Assembly: GCF_029626035.1 (NCBI RefSeq)
Contig: NZ_JARUBE010000003.1
Coordinates: 3,410,001-3,474,000, forward strand
DNA length: 64,000 nt
Origin: Micromonospora sp. WMMD980
Lineage (GTDB): Bacteria; Actinomycetota; Actinomycetes; Mycobacteriales; Micromonosporaceae
Reading direction: 5' to 3'
Shown: positions 39,993 to 48,053 of the stretch, piece after piece
How the letters are laid out: the number at the start of each line of letters is the position of its first letter
Position numbering within the stretch: the first letter of the stretch is position 1
Notes under the pieces: generated by a model
Database searches by the model: none
The model's input: the letters and a program-made list of their open reading frames with translations, nothing else
What the model was told of the DNA's origin: nothing
Translations under genes and position numbers: made by a program

Positions 39993-40967
39993 ATGACGAC
40001 CGGATACAGCGTCTCGCAGCTGCGGGCCGCGGTCGACGACGCGGTACGCGCGCCGTCGCTGCACAACACCCAACCGTGGCGGTTCCGGCTGCGCGACGGC
40101 GGCATCGAGGTCGCCGTCGACCCGCTGCGCGGGCTGCCGGCCACCGACCCGACCGGTTGGGGCGCGCGGATCGCGTGCGGGGCGGCGGTGTTCAACCTGC
40201 GGCTGGCGCTCGCCGTGGCGGGCACCCCGGCGACGGTACGGCTGCGCCCGTACCCGGCCGACCCGGACGTGGTGGCCCGGCTGACACCCGACGTGCCGCG
40301 CCGGCCCACCCCGACCGAGCAGAGCCTGTACGGGGCGATCGCCCACCGGTTCAGCAACCGCGCGCCGTTCTGGCCGGACCCGGTGCCGGCCGAGGCCCGC
40401 TGGCGGCTCGGCGAGGCGGCCCGGGCCGAGCAGTGCTGGCTGGAGCTGGTCATCGGCGCCAGCGCCGTGAACGCGCTGGCCGAGGTCGCCCGCAGCGCCC
40501 ACCGGGTGCTGGAACGCGACCCCGCGTACGTGGCCGAGCGGGCGGAGTGGATCCGCTCCGAGCCGGCCCCGGACGGGGTGCCCGCCGCCGCGGGCGGGCC
40601 GCAGAGCGAGCCGCAGGACCTGCTGCCGCAGCGCGGTTTCGGCGGGCGCAACCGCGCCCCCGGCCAGGACTTCGAACCGGAGCCACTCGTCGCCGTGCTC
40701 GGCACGCCCGGCAACACGGGCACCGACCAGGTCGTCGCCGGGCAGGCGCTGCAACGGGTGCTGCTCACCGCCACCGACGCCGGGCTCGGCGTGTCGATGC
40801 TCTCCCAGCCGATCGAGGTGCCGGCGGCGCGGGAGGCGCTGCGGCTGTCCCTGGGCCGGTTCGGCACCCCGCAGATGGTGATGCGGATCGGGTACGGCCA
40901 GCCGGGCCGCGCCACCCCGCGCCGCCCGGTCGACGAGGTGCTCGACCTGCCGGTCGTGCCGGCCTGA
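39993..40967 (+). CDS. Acg-family nitroreductase-like FMN protein (second copy)
   Basis: 324-aa paralogue of the 36.4-kb gene with the same framework: APSLHNTQPWRFRL, IACGAAVFNLRLALA, HRFSNRAPF, then GLGVSMLSQPIEVPAAREALRLSLGRFGTPQMVMRIG. ATG at 39993 has GGAGGGAG upstream and is preferred over ATG-like starts at 39936. Divergent from the dosR-like gene with boxes between. Likely flavin binding; catalytic activity uncertain in this family. Confidence 0.9.
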   Translation: MTTGYSVSQLRAAVDDAVRAPSLHNTQPWRFRLRDGGIEVAVDPLRGLPATDPTGWGARIACGAAVFNLRLALAVAGTPATVRLRPYPADPDVVARLTPDVPRRPTPTEQSLYGAIAHRFSNRAPFWPDPVPAEARWRLGEAARAEQCWLELVIGASAVNALAEVARSAHRVLERDPAYVAERAEWIRSEPAPDGVPAAAGGPQSEPQDLLPQRGFGGRNRAPGQDFEPEPLVAVLGTPGNTGTDQVVAGQALQRVLLTATDAGLGVSMLSQPIEVPAAREALRLSLGRFGTPQMVMRIGYGQPGRATPRRPVDEVLDLPVVPA

Positions 40968-40974
40968 CCCGCGC

Positions 40975-41976
40975 TCAGCCCGGCAGCGAGGCCAGCAGCG
41001 CCGCCTCCCGCTCCGGCGCCAGGCCCACCGCGGCCCGCGCCGGCCTTCCGGCCCGCGCCGGCACCCGCCCCACCTCGCGCAGCCACCGCCACGTGTCGGC
41101 CACCGTCTCGGCCGCCGGCCGGCAGACCAGGCCCGCCGCGTACGCCCGCTCGACGTCCCGCTCCTGCAACCAGCGGTACTCGTGCCCGCGCGGGATCCAG
41201 ATCGGCAGGTCGTTCCACGGCTCCACCCCGGCGGCGAGGATCGGCGCCGGTTCCGTCCAGCGCAGCGTCGCCGTCGACCCGGTCGCCGCCACCACCGCGT
41301 CGAGCAGTTCACCCATCGTCGTGTGCCCGCTGCGACTGACCACGTTGTACGCCCCGCCGACGCCCTCGACGCCCCGGTCCAGCAGCCAGTTCGCCAGGTC
41401 GCGGACGTCGACGTACTGCACCGGCAGGTCACGTGGGCCGGGGGCCACCATGTCACCGCCCCGCTCCGCCCGCCGTAGCCACCACGGCAACCGTCCGATG
41501 TCCTCCCCCGGCCCGAGGATCAGACCGGCCCGCACCAGGAGCGCCCGGTCGCCGTACACCTCCACCGCCGCCCGCTCCCCGCCGGCCTTGTTGCTCGCGT
41601 AGTCGCCGAAGTCCGCGTCCGGCTCCGCCGCGACGGTCGGCGCCTCCTCCCCGGTGCCCAGGCCGACCGGCGGCGCGTACACCGAACCGCTGGAGACGTA
41701 GACGTGGTGCGGCGCCGCGCCGACCACCGCCCGCGCCGCGTCCCGGACCGCCCGGGGCGCACCGTCCCAGGTGTCCACCACCAGATCCCACTCGCCACCG
41801 GCGAGCGCGGCCAACCCGCCGGCCGCGTCCCGGTCCCCCCGCAACAGGTGTACGCCGGCCGGCGCGTCCCCGCTCACCCCCCGGTTGAAGACGGTCACCG
41901 CCCAGCCACGGCGGACCGCCTCCGCCACCACCGCACCGCCGACGAACCCCGTGCCACCCAGCATCAACAGTCGCAT
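40975..41976 (-). CDS. NAD-dependent epimerase/reductase
   Basis: 333-aa extended-SDR protein. It begins MRLLMLGGTGFVGGAVV (NAD-binding GxxGxxG), then HHVYVSSGSVYA (Ser), FGDYASNKAGGERAAVEVYG (YxxxK) and LVRAGLILGPGEDIGRLPWWLRRA. Resembles the 'NAD-dependent epimerase/dehydratase' proteins that act on nucleotide sugars or as isoflavone-like reductases; substrate unknown. ATG at 41976 gives the dinucleotide-fold start; the frame extends upstream but reads as low-quality sequence. Its 3' end is 7 nt from the convergent Acg-like gene. Confidence 0.85.
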   Translation of the reverse strand: MRLLMLGGTGFVGGAVVAEAVRRGWAVTVFNRGVSGDAPAGVHLLRGDRDAAGGLAALAGGEWDLVVDTWDGAPRAVRDAARAVVGAAPHHVYVSSGSVYAPPVGLGTGEEAPTVAAEPDADFGDYASNKAGGERAAVEVYGDRALLVRAGLILGPGEDIGRLPWWLRRAERGGDMVAPGPRDLPVQYVDVRDLANWLLDRGVEGVGGAYNVVSRSGHTTMGELLDAVVAATGSTATLRWTEPAPILAAGVEPWNDLPIWIPRGHEYRWLQERDVERAYAAGLVCRPAAETVADTWRWLREVGRVPARAGRPARAAVGLAPEREAALLASLPG

Positions 41977-42070
41977 GCGCCCCACCCTCCCCCACCGAGC
42001 CCGCCCCCAGCCCCCGTGTTCACGGTGAGCGGATCTGCCCACGGCAGAACCCCCCTCCCCTCCCTCCCAC

Positions 42071-42150
42071 CTCGTCGATCTTGCAGTTTCGGCCCCCGAG
42101 ATGCCGCTTCTGCCCTGATGTGAACGGACCACAACTGCAAGGTCGACGAG
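42071..42150. repeat. MITE-like long inverted repeat
   Basis: 18-bp arms CTCGTCGATCTTGCAGTT (42071-42088) and AACTGCAAGGTCGACGAG (42133-42150) with one mismatch, enclosing 44 nt. Part of a 506-nt gene-free stretch (41977-42482). No transposase is encoded. Confidence 0.6.
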
Positions 42151-42299
42151 AGCCGGCCGCGGCGGCGGAAGGTGAGTCGGGTCGGCGCGGTGCAGGCCGG
42201 TGACATCCACCCGGGTGGGTGTGTTGTCTGGTTCCGGCGTGGTGGGCGGCACTCGGGCGGTGGAATCGGGGCGGGGTGCGGGGCGTTGTAACCCCGGTG

Positions 42300-42457
42300 A
42301 ACGACCGAGGAAGGCAAGCCCCACGGCCCCGCCCCCGCGGGAATGACCGTGGCCGGCCGGTCGTTGCACACACTCCCGGCGCCGCACCGCGAGCAGCCGG
42401 AACCCCCCTGATCTTTTGAGCGCCTGACGGTGCCCACACCCCGCCCCCGCGGGTGTG
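42300..42457 (+). ncRNA. Structured 5' leader, possible riboswitch
   Basis: Nested pairing AACGACCG (42300-42307) with CGGTCGTT (42358-42365), CCACGG (42321-42326) with CCGTGG (42347-42352), and CCCGC with GCGGG (42328-42341). A second hairpin, CACACCC/GGGTGTG (42435-42457), sits just before the ribosome site of the secreted protein gene. Leaders of this kind before cell-wall hydrolases in actinobacteria are often c-di-AMP (ydaO) riboswitches, but I cannot match the conserved blocks with confidence. Confidence 0.4.
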
Positions 42458-42482
42458 TCGACCCCCGAATGGAGCCCCCACC

Positions 42483-43034
42483 ATGAACACGATCCTGCGT
42501 AAGAGCATCCTGGGTGTCGCTGGTCTGGCTTTCACCGGTGGTGTGTTCGCCGGTCCGATCGCCGCGCACGCCGACACCCCCGCCCACGCCGCCACGCCGG
42601 TCACGGCCGCCGCGAGCGTGCAGGGTGAGCAGTCGAGCATCAGCCTCAACGACGAGCAGACCGCGAACGTGAAGGCGATCGTCGCGGCGACGAAGAAGGC
42701 CGGCCTGCCCGAGCGCGCCGCGGTCGTCTCGATCGCCACCGCCCTGCAGGAGTCGAAGCTGGAGAACCTCGGCCACCTCGGCGACAAGAATGATCACGAC
42801 TCGCTGGGCCTGTTCCAGCAGCGCCCCTCCAGTGGTTGGGGCACGCCCGAGGAGATCACCGACCCCGAGCACGCCACCCTGGCGTTCCTGAAGGGCCTGA
42901 AGCAGGTCGACGGCTGGCAGGACATGCCGCTGACCGAGGCCGCCCAGACCGTGCAGGTCAGCGCGTACCCGGACGCCTACGCCCAGTGGGAGAAGCAGGC
43001 CACCGACCTGGTCGCCCAGCACTGGACCAGGTAG
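42483..43034 (+). CDS. Secreted lysozyme/transglycosylase-fold protein
   Basis: 183-aa exported protein. Signal peptide about residues 1-32 (KSILGVAGLAFTGGVFAGPIAAHA). The mature domain has AAVVSIATALQESKLENL, whose Glu resembles the catalytic Glu of SLT/lysozyme-like domains, followed by DSLGLFQQRPSSGWGTPEEITDPEHATLAFLKGL and a Tyr-rich end (SAYPDAYAQWEKQA). Likely acts on peptidoglycan outside the cell. It follows a long structured leader and ends in a strong terminator, so it is monocistronic. Enzymatic activity is inferred from fold-like motifs only. Confidence 0.8.
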   Translation: MNTILRKSILGVAGLAFTGGVFAGPIAAHADTPAHAATPVTAAASVQGEQSSISLNDEQTANVKAIVAATKKAGLPERAAVVSIATALQESKLENLGHLGDKNDHDSLGLFQQRPSSGWGTPEEITDPEHATLAFLKGLKQVDGWQDMPLTEAAQTVQVSAYPDAYAQWEKQATDLVAQHWTR

Positions 43035-43046
43035 GCAGCATCGCGA

Positions 43047-43076
43047 AAGGCCGGCACCCCGACGGGTGCCGGCCTT
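43047..43076 (+). terminator. Terminator after the lysozyme-fold gene
   Basis: Perfect 13-bp arms AAGGCCGGCACCC / GGGTGCCGGCCTT with loop CGAC; may also serve the convergent LamG gene. Confidence 0.85.
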
Positions 43077-43082
43077 CGTGCG

Positions 43083-44726
43083 TCACGGGGCCAGGACGAA
43101 TGTCCACGTGGTGGTGGTCGTGCTGGCCGCCGCGCCCACCGCGGCGAGCCCGCCGTAGCTGCCCTGCGGCACACTGCTCGCCGAGTCGGCGAGCAACGCG
43201 GTCACCCGGCCGCCACCGGTCTGCGAGCTGTTGCTGCGGACCGTGACCCCGGCCGGCGGTGTGAGCGCGGTGGAGGCGGCGTCACCGTGCAGCCAGTACG
43301 ACACGGCCCAGCTCTGCGCGGTGGTCACCGGCGCGTACGGGGTGGTCCGGACGGCGGTGCTGGCCGGGTCGGTGGCCCGGGCGAACACTGGCGCGCCCGG
43401 CGCGACCCCCCGGTAGGCGGCCACCACCAGGTTGCCCTTCGCCTGGCTGTCCAGTGCCACCCGCACGGCCGTGCCCGCGTCGCCGGCGGACGCGGTCTTC
43501 CACCAGGCGGTGGTGGTGGCGTAGCCGCCGTCGAGCCGGTCGAGGCGGCTCCACCCGGTCACCCCGGTCGGTTCGCCGGCGCCGGTGTGGGTGTTCTGGC
43601 TGAGCAGGAGCAGCAGGGTGTCACCCGGCTGCACCGCGCCCGGGACGGTCACCGTGTGGCTGGTCCAGTTGGCGTTCGCGGTGTCCTGCCCGACGAACGA
43701 GATCCGCTCCGGCACCGGCGCGACGGTGACGTCCACGGTCGCGACGCCGGTCGCGCCCCGGTCGTCGGTCACCGTGAGCGTGACCGGGTAGGTGCCGGGC
43801 GACGCGTACGTGTGGGAGGTGGTCGGCACCGAGACGGTGCCGGCGGTGGAGCCGTCGCCGAAGTCCCAACGGTGGTCCTGGATCGCGCCGTCGGCGTCGG
43901 TGGAACCGGCGGCGGAGAACGTGCACACCAACCCGGCGCAGGTCGGTGCCAGGTCGGCCACCGGCGCCTGGTTGGCCGGGCCGCCCGAACCCTTCAGGAT
44001 CTTCACGTAGTCGATGTCACCGGCGAAGTAGTCGCAGCTCACCTTCTTGCCGTCGCACTGGCTCTTGCCGCCGGCGGAGAGCTGCCAGGAGTTGGCGATG
44101 GTGCCGGTCGGCCCGTTCAGCCGGCTGGTCCGCACCCCGTCGACGTACATCTCCACGTAGGCCGAGGTGCGGTTGCAGGTGACGGTGTGCCACTGGCCGT
44201 CGGCGATCGCCACGTCGGTGTAGCCGGTGCGCGAGGCGCCGTCGCCGCCGCGGAAGAGGCACCGGGGCTTGCCGCCCGGCGCCTCGAACTTCCAGTAGCC
44301 GCCGGTGGTGTTGCCCTGTCCCTTCTGGAGGATGTTCCCGAAGGAGTACGTGGTGCGGTAGCGGATGGTCACCGAGAAGTCGCCGGCGTCCGGGTTGAGG
44401 TCGGTGCTGTGCGGCACCAGGTCCACGTGGCCCGGCACGGCCTGCTCCTCGGTGGGCAGGTGGGTGGCGAAGCGGTGCCCGGTGGCGCCGGTGTAGATCG
44501 CCCCGGTGACGACCTCGCCGCCGACCGTGCCGTGCCGGCCGCTGCCGCTGCTGTCCCTGAGCACTGTCGACGAGGCCGGCTCGTCCATGCTCCAGAACGC
44601 CACGGTCCGGGTCGCGGTGGCCTGTGCGGGCGCGGCGCCCGCCGTCACCCCGGCCGCCGCGACGACCGCCGCCACGCCCAACCGGGCTGCCGTCCGGCGC
44701 CATCGCCCCTGCTCGATCGTCCGCAT
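43083..44726 (-). CDS. Secreted LamG- and PKD-domain protein
   Basis: 547-aa exported protein. Signal peptide to about residue 38 (AAVVAAAGVTAGAAPAQATA). LamG/concanavalin-like domain at about 40-250 (TRTVAFWSMDEPASSTVLRDSSGSGRHGTVGG, YVEMYVDGVRTSRLNG). PKD domain at about 255-345 (APTCAGLVCTFSAAGSTDADGAIQDHRWDFGDGSTAG). A C-terminal beta-rich domain of unknown type follows (ERISFVGQDTANANWTSHTVTVP to the end). No catalytic motif seen; probably carbohydrate or surface binding. ATG at 44726 follows GGGAGG. Confidence 0.85.
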   Translation of the reverse strand: MRTIEQGRWRRTAARLGVAAVVAAAGVTAGAAPAQATATRTVAFWSMDEPASSTVLRDSSGSGRHGTVGGEVVTGAIYTGATGHRFATHLPTEEQAVPGHVDLVPHSTDLNPDAGDFSVTIRYRTTYSFGNILQKGQGNTTGGYWKFEAPGGKPRCLFRGGDGASRTGYTDVAIADGQWHTVTCNRTSAYVEMYVDGVRTSRLNGPTGTIANSWQLSAGGKSQCDGKKVSCDYFAGDIDYVKILKGSGGPANQAPVADLAPTCAGLVCTFSAAGSTDADGAIQDHRWDFGDGSTAGTVSVPTTSHTYASPGTYPVTLTVTDDRGATGVATVDVTVAPVPERISFVGQDTANANWTSHTVTVPGAVQPGDTLLLLLSQNTHTGAGEPTGVTGWSRLDRLDGGYATTTAWWKTASAGDAGTAVRVALDSQAKGNLVVAAYRGVAPGAPVFARATDPASTAVRTTPYAPVTTAQSWAVSYWLHGDAASTALTPPAGVTVRSNSSQTGGGRVTALLADSASSVPQGSYGGLAAVGAAASTTTTTWTFVLAP

Positions 44727-44916
44727 CTGACCGCCTCCCTGCGCATCGGGCCTCACCCTGACATGCGCCGGTCCACGGCTCCATAATCCGCACGGTGGAG
44801 TGGTGGCAGGCTGTCGGTGCCCCGGGGTGACCGATGTGGCCGGTGCCGGCACCGGCCGGCGGGAGACGCGCGCCGATCGATCGGCGGCGGCGGCGGCGGC
44901 GGAAAAGGATCTTCCG

Positions 44917-44988
44917 TGGGCGATACTGGGTTTGAACCAGTGACCTCTTCCGTGTCAAGGAAGCGCGCTCCCACTGCGCCAATCGCCC
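44917..44988 (-). tRNA. tRNA-Val (GAC)
   Basis: 72 nt cloverleaf on the minus strand: acceptor GGGCGAT, anticodon loop TTGACAC (GAC), T-arm GGTTCAAACC, discriminator A. Identical to the copy at 45696. No CCA is encoded. Confidence 0.97.
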
Positions 44989-45001
44989 GGGGCTGTTCGC
45001 G

Positions 45002-45074
45002 AGCGGACGACGGGATTCGAACCCGCGACCCTCACCTTGGCAAGGTGATGCGCTACCAGCTGCGCTACGTCCGC
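45002..45074 (-). tRNA. tRNA-Gly (GCC)
   Basis: 73 nt on the minus strand: acceptor GCGGACG, anticodon loop TTGCCAA (GCC), T-loop GGGTTCGAATCCC, discriminator T. Identical to the copy at 45884. Lies 13 nt upstream of tRNA-Val, likely co-transcribed. Confidence 0.97.
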
Positions 45075-45223
45075 GTCGTCGCCGGCTCGCGTCGGCGACA
45101 GGACCAACTCTACCCGATGCCAAGATCGCTCAGCGGCGACCCCCCGCGCGGCGGGATTGCGCTGTTCGCCGCCGGGGTACTGACGGACGCGACAGCACAA
45201 CCATCCCCCTGAAGGAGGCTGTC

Positions 45224-45493
45224 GTGGGTATCGGTACGAGCATCTTCCTGATCGCGGTCGGCGCGATCCTCACGTTCGCGCTCAACGCCAGCGTCGGCGG
45301 CGTCGACCTCGACGTCGTCGGCTGGATCCTGATGGCGGCCGGCGTGCTCGGTCTGATCATGACGACGCTGGTCCGGAACCGGCGCCGCAACGTGGTCACC
45401 ACCACCGCCGAGCAGCCGGTGGAGTACCGCCGGGTCGAGGAGCCGGTGGAATACCGCCGGGTCGAGGAGCGGCGGGACGCGCCGCCCATGTGA
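45224..45493 (+). CDS. DUF6458-type small membrane protein
   Basis: 89-aa protein with two transmembrane segments: GIGTSIFLIAVGAILTFAL, and VVGWILMAAGVLGLIMTTLV after a conserved-looking NASVGGVDLDVVGW linker. This arrangement is the actinobacterial DUF6458 family. The C-terminal tail carries a tandem duplication of EPVEYRRVE. Start GTG at 45224 has a strong GAAGGAGG site. It stands alone on the plus strand between two minus-strand tRNA groups. Function unknown. Confidence 0.85.
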   Translation: MGIGTSIFLIAVGAILTFALNASVGGVDLDVVGWILMAAGVLGLIMTTLVRNRRRNVVTTTAEQPVEYRRVEEPVEYRRVEERRDAPPM

Positions 45494-45651
45494 TCCCCGC
45501 CGGGGGCCGACGGAGCTGATCGGTCCCCGGGCACCGGGCCCGCGGCACCTCGCCACGCTGCGGGTCGCCGGACTGGTGTCGACCCGCTGGCGGGGCCGGT
45601 CCATGCTGAGGCAGCCGGACCGCGGTGGCGGGCCGCGTGGTGACGGAACGA

Positions 45652-45691
45652 CGACGAAGGCCGTACCGAATGATCGGTACGGCCTTCGTCG
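45652..45691 (-). terminator. Terminator of the Gly-Cys-Val tRNA operon
   Basis: Perfect 18-bp arms CGACGAAGGCCGTACCGA / TCGGTACGGCCTTCGTCG around loop ATGA, 5 nt beyond tRNA-Val. Confidence 0.9.
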
Positions 45692-45695
45692 CTGG

Positions 45696-45767
45696 TGGGC
45701 GATACTGGGTTTGAACCAGTGACCTCTTCCGTGTCAAGGAAGCGCGCTCCCACTGCGCCAATCGCCC
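45696..45767 (-). tRNA. tRNA-Val (GAC), second copy
   Basis: Same 72-nt sequence as at 44917; anticodon GAC. Last of the Gly-Cys-Val group. Confidence 0.97.
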
Positions 45768-45777
45768 TCGTCATGCG

Positions 45778-45848
45778 AGGTGGAGACGGGATTTGAACCC
45801 GTGTACACGGCTTTGCAGGCCGTTGCCTCGCCTCTCGGCCACTCCACC
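45778..45848 (-). tRNA. tRNA-Cys (GCA)
   Basis: 71 nt on the minus strand: acceptor GGTGGAG/CTCCACC, anticodon loop CTGCAAA (GCA), discriminator T as required for tRNA-Cys identity. Confidence 0.97.
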
Positions 45849-45883
45849 GAGGTTGCCCCCGACAATGCGTGGCGGCATCTCCG

Positions 45884-45956
45884 AGCGGACGACGGGATTC
45901 GAACCCGCGACCCTCACCTTGGCAAGGTGATGCGCTACCAGCTGCGCTACGTCCGC
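45884..45956 (-). tRNA. tRNA-Gly (GCC), second copy
   Basis: Same 73-nt sequence as at 45002; anticodon GCC. First of the Gly-Cys-Val group. Confidence 0.97.
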
Positions 45957-45988
45957 ACGCCCCCGGCGTTTCCCGGTGACGGATGAGA

Positions 45989-46018
45989 ACTTTAGCCGAG
46001 CGGAGGAACGGTTGCCAA
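45989..46018 (-). promoter_or_regulatory. Promoter of the Gly-Cys-Val tRNA operon
   Basis: On the minus strand TTGGCA (46018-46013), 18-nt spacer, TAAAGT (45994-45989), about 33 nt before the tRNA-Gly 5' end. Confidence 0.55.
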
Positions 46019-46217
46019 ATCGGATCCCCTTCGGGCGAGTCCGACCGGAGCGGTGGACAATAACCCGCAAGCTTCCTAGGAGCCTGGGTAAGGGCACCGT
46101 GCGAGTCCCCACAGGCGCGTCCACCTGCGGATCCTGGCCGGCGGGTCGAGTGTCCGGCATCCGACTGTGCCACCACCGACCGGCCGGTCCGGTAACTCCT
46201 CGTGGTCATTCGGATGG

Positions 46218-46228
46218 GTTACCGTAAC
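46218..46228. promoter_or_regulatory. Candidate TetR operator
   Basis: Palindrome GTTAC-C-GTAAC immediately before the TetR start; role inferred from position. Confidence 0.4.
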
Positions 46229-46232
46229 GGGC

Positions 46233-46835
46233 GTGACGAGACGAGCCGCCGAGATCCGCCTGGATGCGCTGCTGCGCACCGCCTGCGAGGTGATCGCGGA
46301 ACGTGGGCTCGCCAACACCCGTACCGCCGACGTGGCGGAGGCCGCCGGGGTCAGCCAGGCGCTCGTCTTCTACCACTTCGCCACCAAGGACCGGCTGCTC
46401 GCGCAGGCCTTCGCGTACGCCGTCGAGCAGGACCTGGCCCGGCTCGACGCGGTGCTCCGCTCCTCCGCCCCGCCGCTGGCCAAGCTGCGCCGGATGCTGC
46501 GCCTCTACGCGCCGACCGGCCGGCCCACCTCCTGGTCGATGTGGATCGACGGCTGGGCCGAGTCGCTGCGCACCCCGGAGCTGGAGAAGCTCTCCCGCCG
46601 CCTCGACCTGCGCTGGCGGCAGGACCTGGCGGCGGTGATCGCCGACGGTGTCGCCGACGGCACGTTCACCTGCCCGGACCCGGCCGGCGCCGCCTGGCGG
46701 ATCAGCGCCGTGATGGACGGCCTGGCGGTGCAGCTCGCGGTGCACGAGCGAGTGATCACCCGGCGGCAGATCGCCGAGTGGGTCCGCCTGGTCGCGGCCC
46801 GGGAGCTGAGCCTGGAGCCGAGCCAGCTGGACTGA
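46233..46835 (+). CDS. TetR-family transcriptional regulator (BetI-like)
   Basis: 200-aa repressor. HTH: LDALLRTACEVIAERGLANTRTADVAEAAGVSQALVFYHFATKDRLLAQAF. C-terminal domain with WSMWIDGWAESLRTPELEKLSRRLDLRW, typical of the BetI-like subgroup. GTG at 46233 places the HTH at the usual distance and follows a GTTAC/GTAAC palindrome. The last 80 nt overlap the 3' end of the convergent alkB-like gene, which is a plausible but unproven target. Confidence 0.9.
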   Translation: MTRRAAEIRLDALLRTACEVIAERGLANTRTADVAEAAGVSQALVFYHFATKDRLLAQAFAYAVEQDLARLDAVLRSSAPPLAKLRRMLRLYAPTGRPTSWSMWIDGWAESLRTPELEKLSRRLDLRWRQDLAAVIADGVADGTFTCPDPAGAAWRISAVMDGLAVQLAVHERVITRRQIAEWVRLVAARELSLEPSQLD

Positions 46836-47970
46836 GCCGGCGGGTGACGCGGGCCCGGGCCGGCGGGTGGACGTTCGCCGCGGACAGGTCACCCCGGTAG
46901 TGGGCCAGCACCCGACGGTCCATCAGCCGACGCCACAGCGGGGGCAGCAGCGCGGCGACCACCATCGTCGCGTAGCCGGCCGGCAGCTGCGGGGAGGCGT
47001 CGAAGCTGCGCAGCGCCTGGTAGCGGCGCAGCGGGTTGGCATGGTGGTCGCTGTGCCGCTGGAGCTGGAAGAGGAAGACGTTGGTGACGGTCCGGTCGCT
47101 GTTCCAGCTGTGCCGCGGGTCGACCTTCTCGTAGCGACCGGCCGCGGTGCGCTGCCGCGCCAGCCCGTAGTGCTCCAGATAGTTGACCGCCTCCAGCAGC
47201 GAGAAGCCGACCACGGCCTGGAGCACCAGGAAGACCAGCACGCCGGGGCCGAACGTCACCGCCAGCACGGCGTAGAGCGCCACGGTCATCGCCCACGCGT
47301 TGAGCACCTCGTTGCGCCAGGTCCACGGGCTGCGCCCGCGCAGCCGGAAGCGGGCGGTCTCCAGCCGCCAGGCCGACCGCAGGCTCCCGACGACGGTACG
47401 CGGCCAGAACGCCCAGAACGTCTCGCCGAGCCGCGAGCTGGCCGGGTCCTCCTGGGTGGCGACGCGGGTGTGGTGACCCCGGTTGTGCTCGACGAAGAAG
47501 TGCCCGTACCCGGTCGGCGCCAGCGCGATCTTGGACAGCCAGCGTTCCGCACGCTCCCGCTTGTGCCCCAGCTCATGGGCGGTGTTGATGGCGATCCCGT
47601 CGACCACCCCGACGGTGGCGACCAGACCGGCGGCGGCCACCCAGGAGAGCCGGCCACCGGCCCAGACGGCGCAGCACAGCACCAGCGCGGCGTACTGGGC
47701 GGGCAGGTAGAGGTAGGTGAGCCAGCGGTAGTAGCCGTCGGCCTGCAACGCCGGCACCGCGTCCTCGGGTGGGTTCTCCCGGTCGTCGCCGATCCAGAGG
47801 TCGATCAGCGGGATCAGGCCGAAGACCACCGCCGGGGTGAGCCACCAGGCCCCGCCGGAGCCGGTGGCGTGCCACACCGACCAGGCCACGAACGGCAGGG
47901 CCGGCACGAGCAGCGCGAGGGGCCAGAGCGGCTTGCGGGTGTCCCGCCACGGAACGGTGTCGCCAGGCAT
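46756..47970 (-). CDS. alkB: AlkB-type integral-membrane alkane hydroxylase
   Basis: 404-aa non-haem di-iron membrane monooxygenase that oxidises alkane or fatty-chain ends. All histidine boxes are present: NTAHELGHKRERAERW, HFFVEHNRGHHTRVATQEDPASSRLGE, LEAVNYLEHYGLARQ and LQRHSDHHANPLRRYQ. About six transmembrane helices precede and separate them. The low-complexity C-terminal tail (GSAPGSAPGPRPGGPT) overlaps the TetR gene on the other strand. No rubredoxin or rubredoxin reductase is adjacent, so electron donors must come from elsewhere. An AT-rich palindrome at 48024 sits upstream. The true substrate could be a fatty acid or other lipid. Confidence 0.9.
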   Translation of the reverse strand: MPGDTVPWRDTRKPLWPLALLVPALPFVAWSVWHATGSGGAWWLTPAVVFGLIPLIDLWIGDDRENPPEDAVPALQADGYYRWLTYLYLPAQYAALVLCCAVWAGGRLSWVAAAGLVATVGVVDGIAINTAHELGHKRERAERWLSKIALAPTGYGHFFVEHNRGHHTRVATQEDPASSRLGETFWAFWPRTVVGSLRSAWRLETARFRLRGRSPWTWRNEVLNAWAMTVALYAVLAVTFGPGVLVFLVLQAVVGFSLLEAVNYLEHYGLARQRTAAGRYEKVDPRHSWNSDRTVTNVFLFQLQRHSDHHANPLRRYQALRSFDASPQLPAGYATMVVAALLPPLWRRLMDRRVLAHYRGDLSAANVHPPARARVTRRLSPAGSAPGSAPGPRPGGPTRRSAAG

Positions 47971-48023
47971 CGTCGGACTCCGATCGGTTGTTCCTGGACC
48001 GACTGTCCCAGCCGCGGCGCACT

Positions 48024-48048
48024 TTTACAAGACCGGAGATTTTGTAAA
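48024..48048. promoter_or_regulatory. Candidate alkB operator
   Basis: TTTACAA-N11-TTGTAAA, strikingly AT-rich in this context, 54 nt upstream of the alkB start. Likely a TetR-type site. Confidence 0.5.
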
Positions 48049-48053
48049 GCGGG

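Noticed and set aside
42200..42420. Firm call of a c-di-AMP (ydaO) riboswitch
   Set aside because: Context fits and a GGTGAA stretch is present, but the conserved 3' block of that class is not recognisable, so only a structured leader is claimed.
44882..44901. GGC triplet run as a possible functional repeat
   Set aside because: Short simple-sequence run in intergenic GC-rich DNA with no other support.
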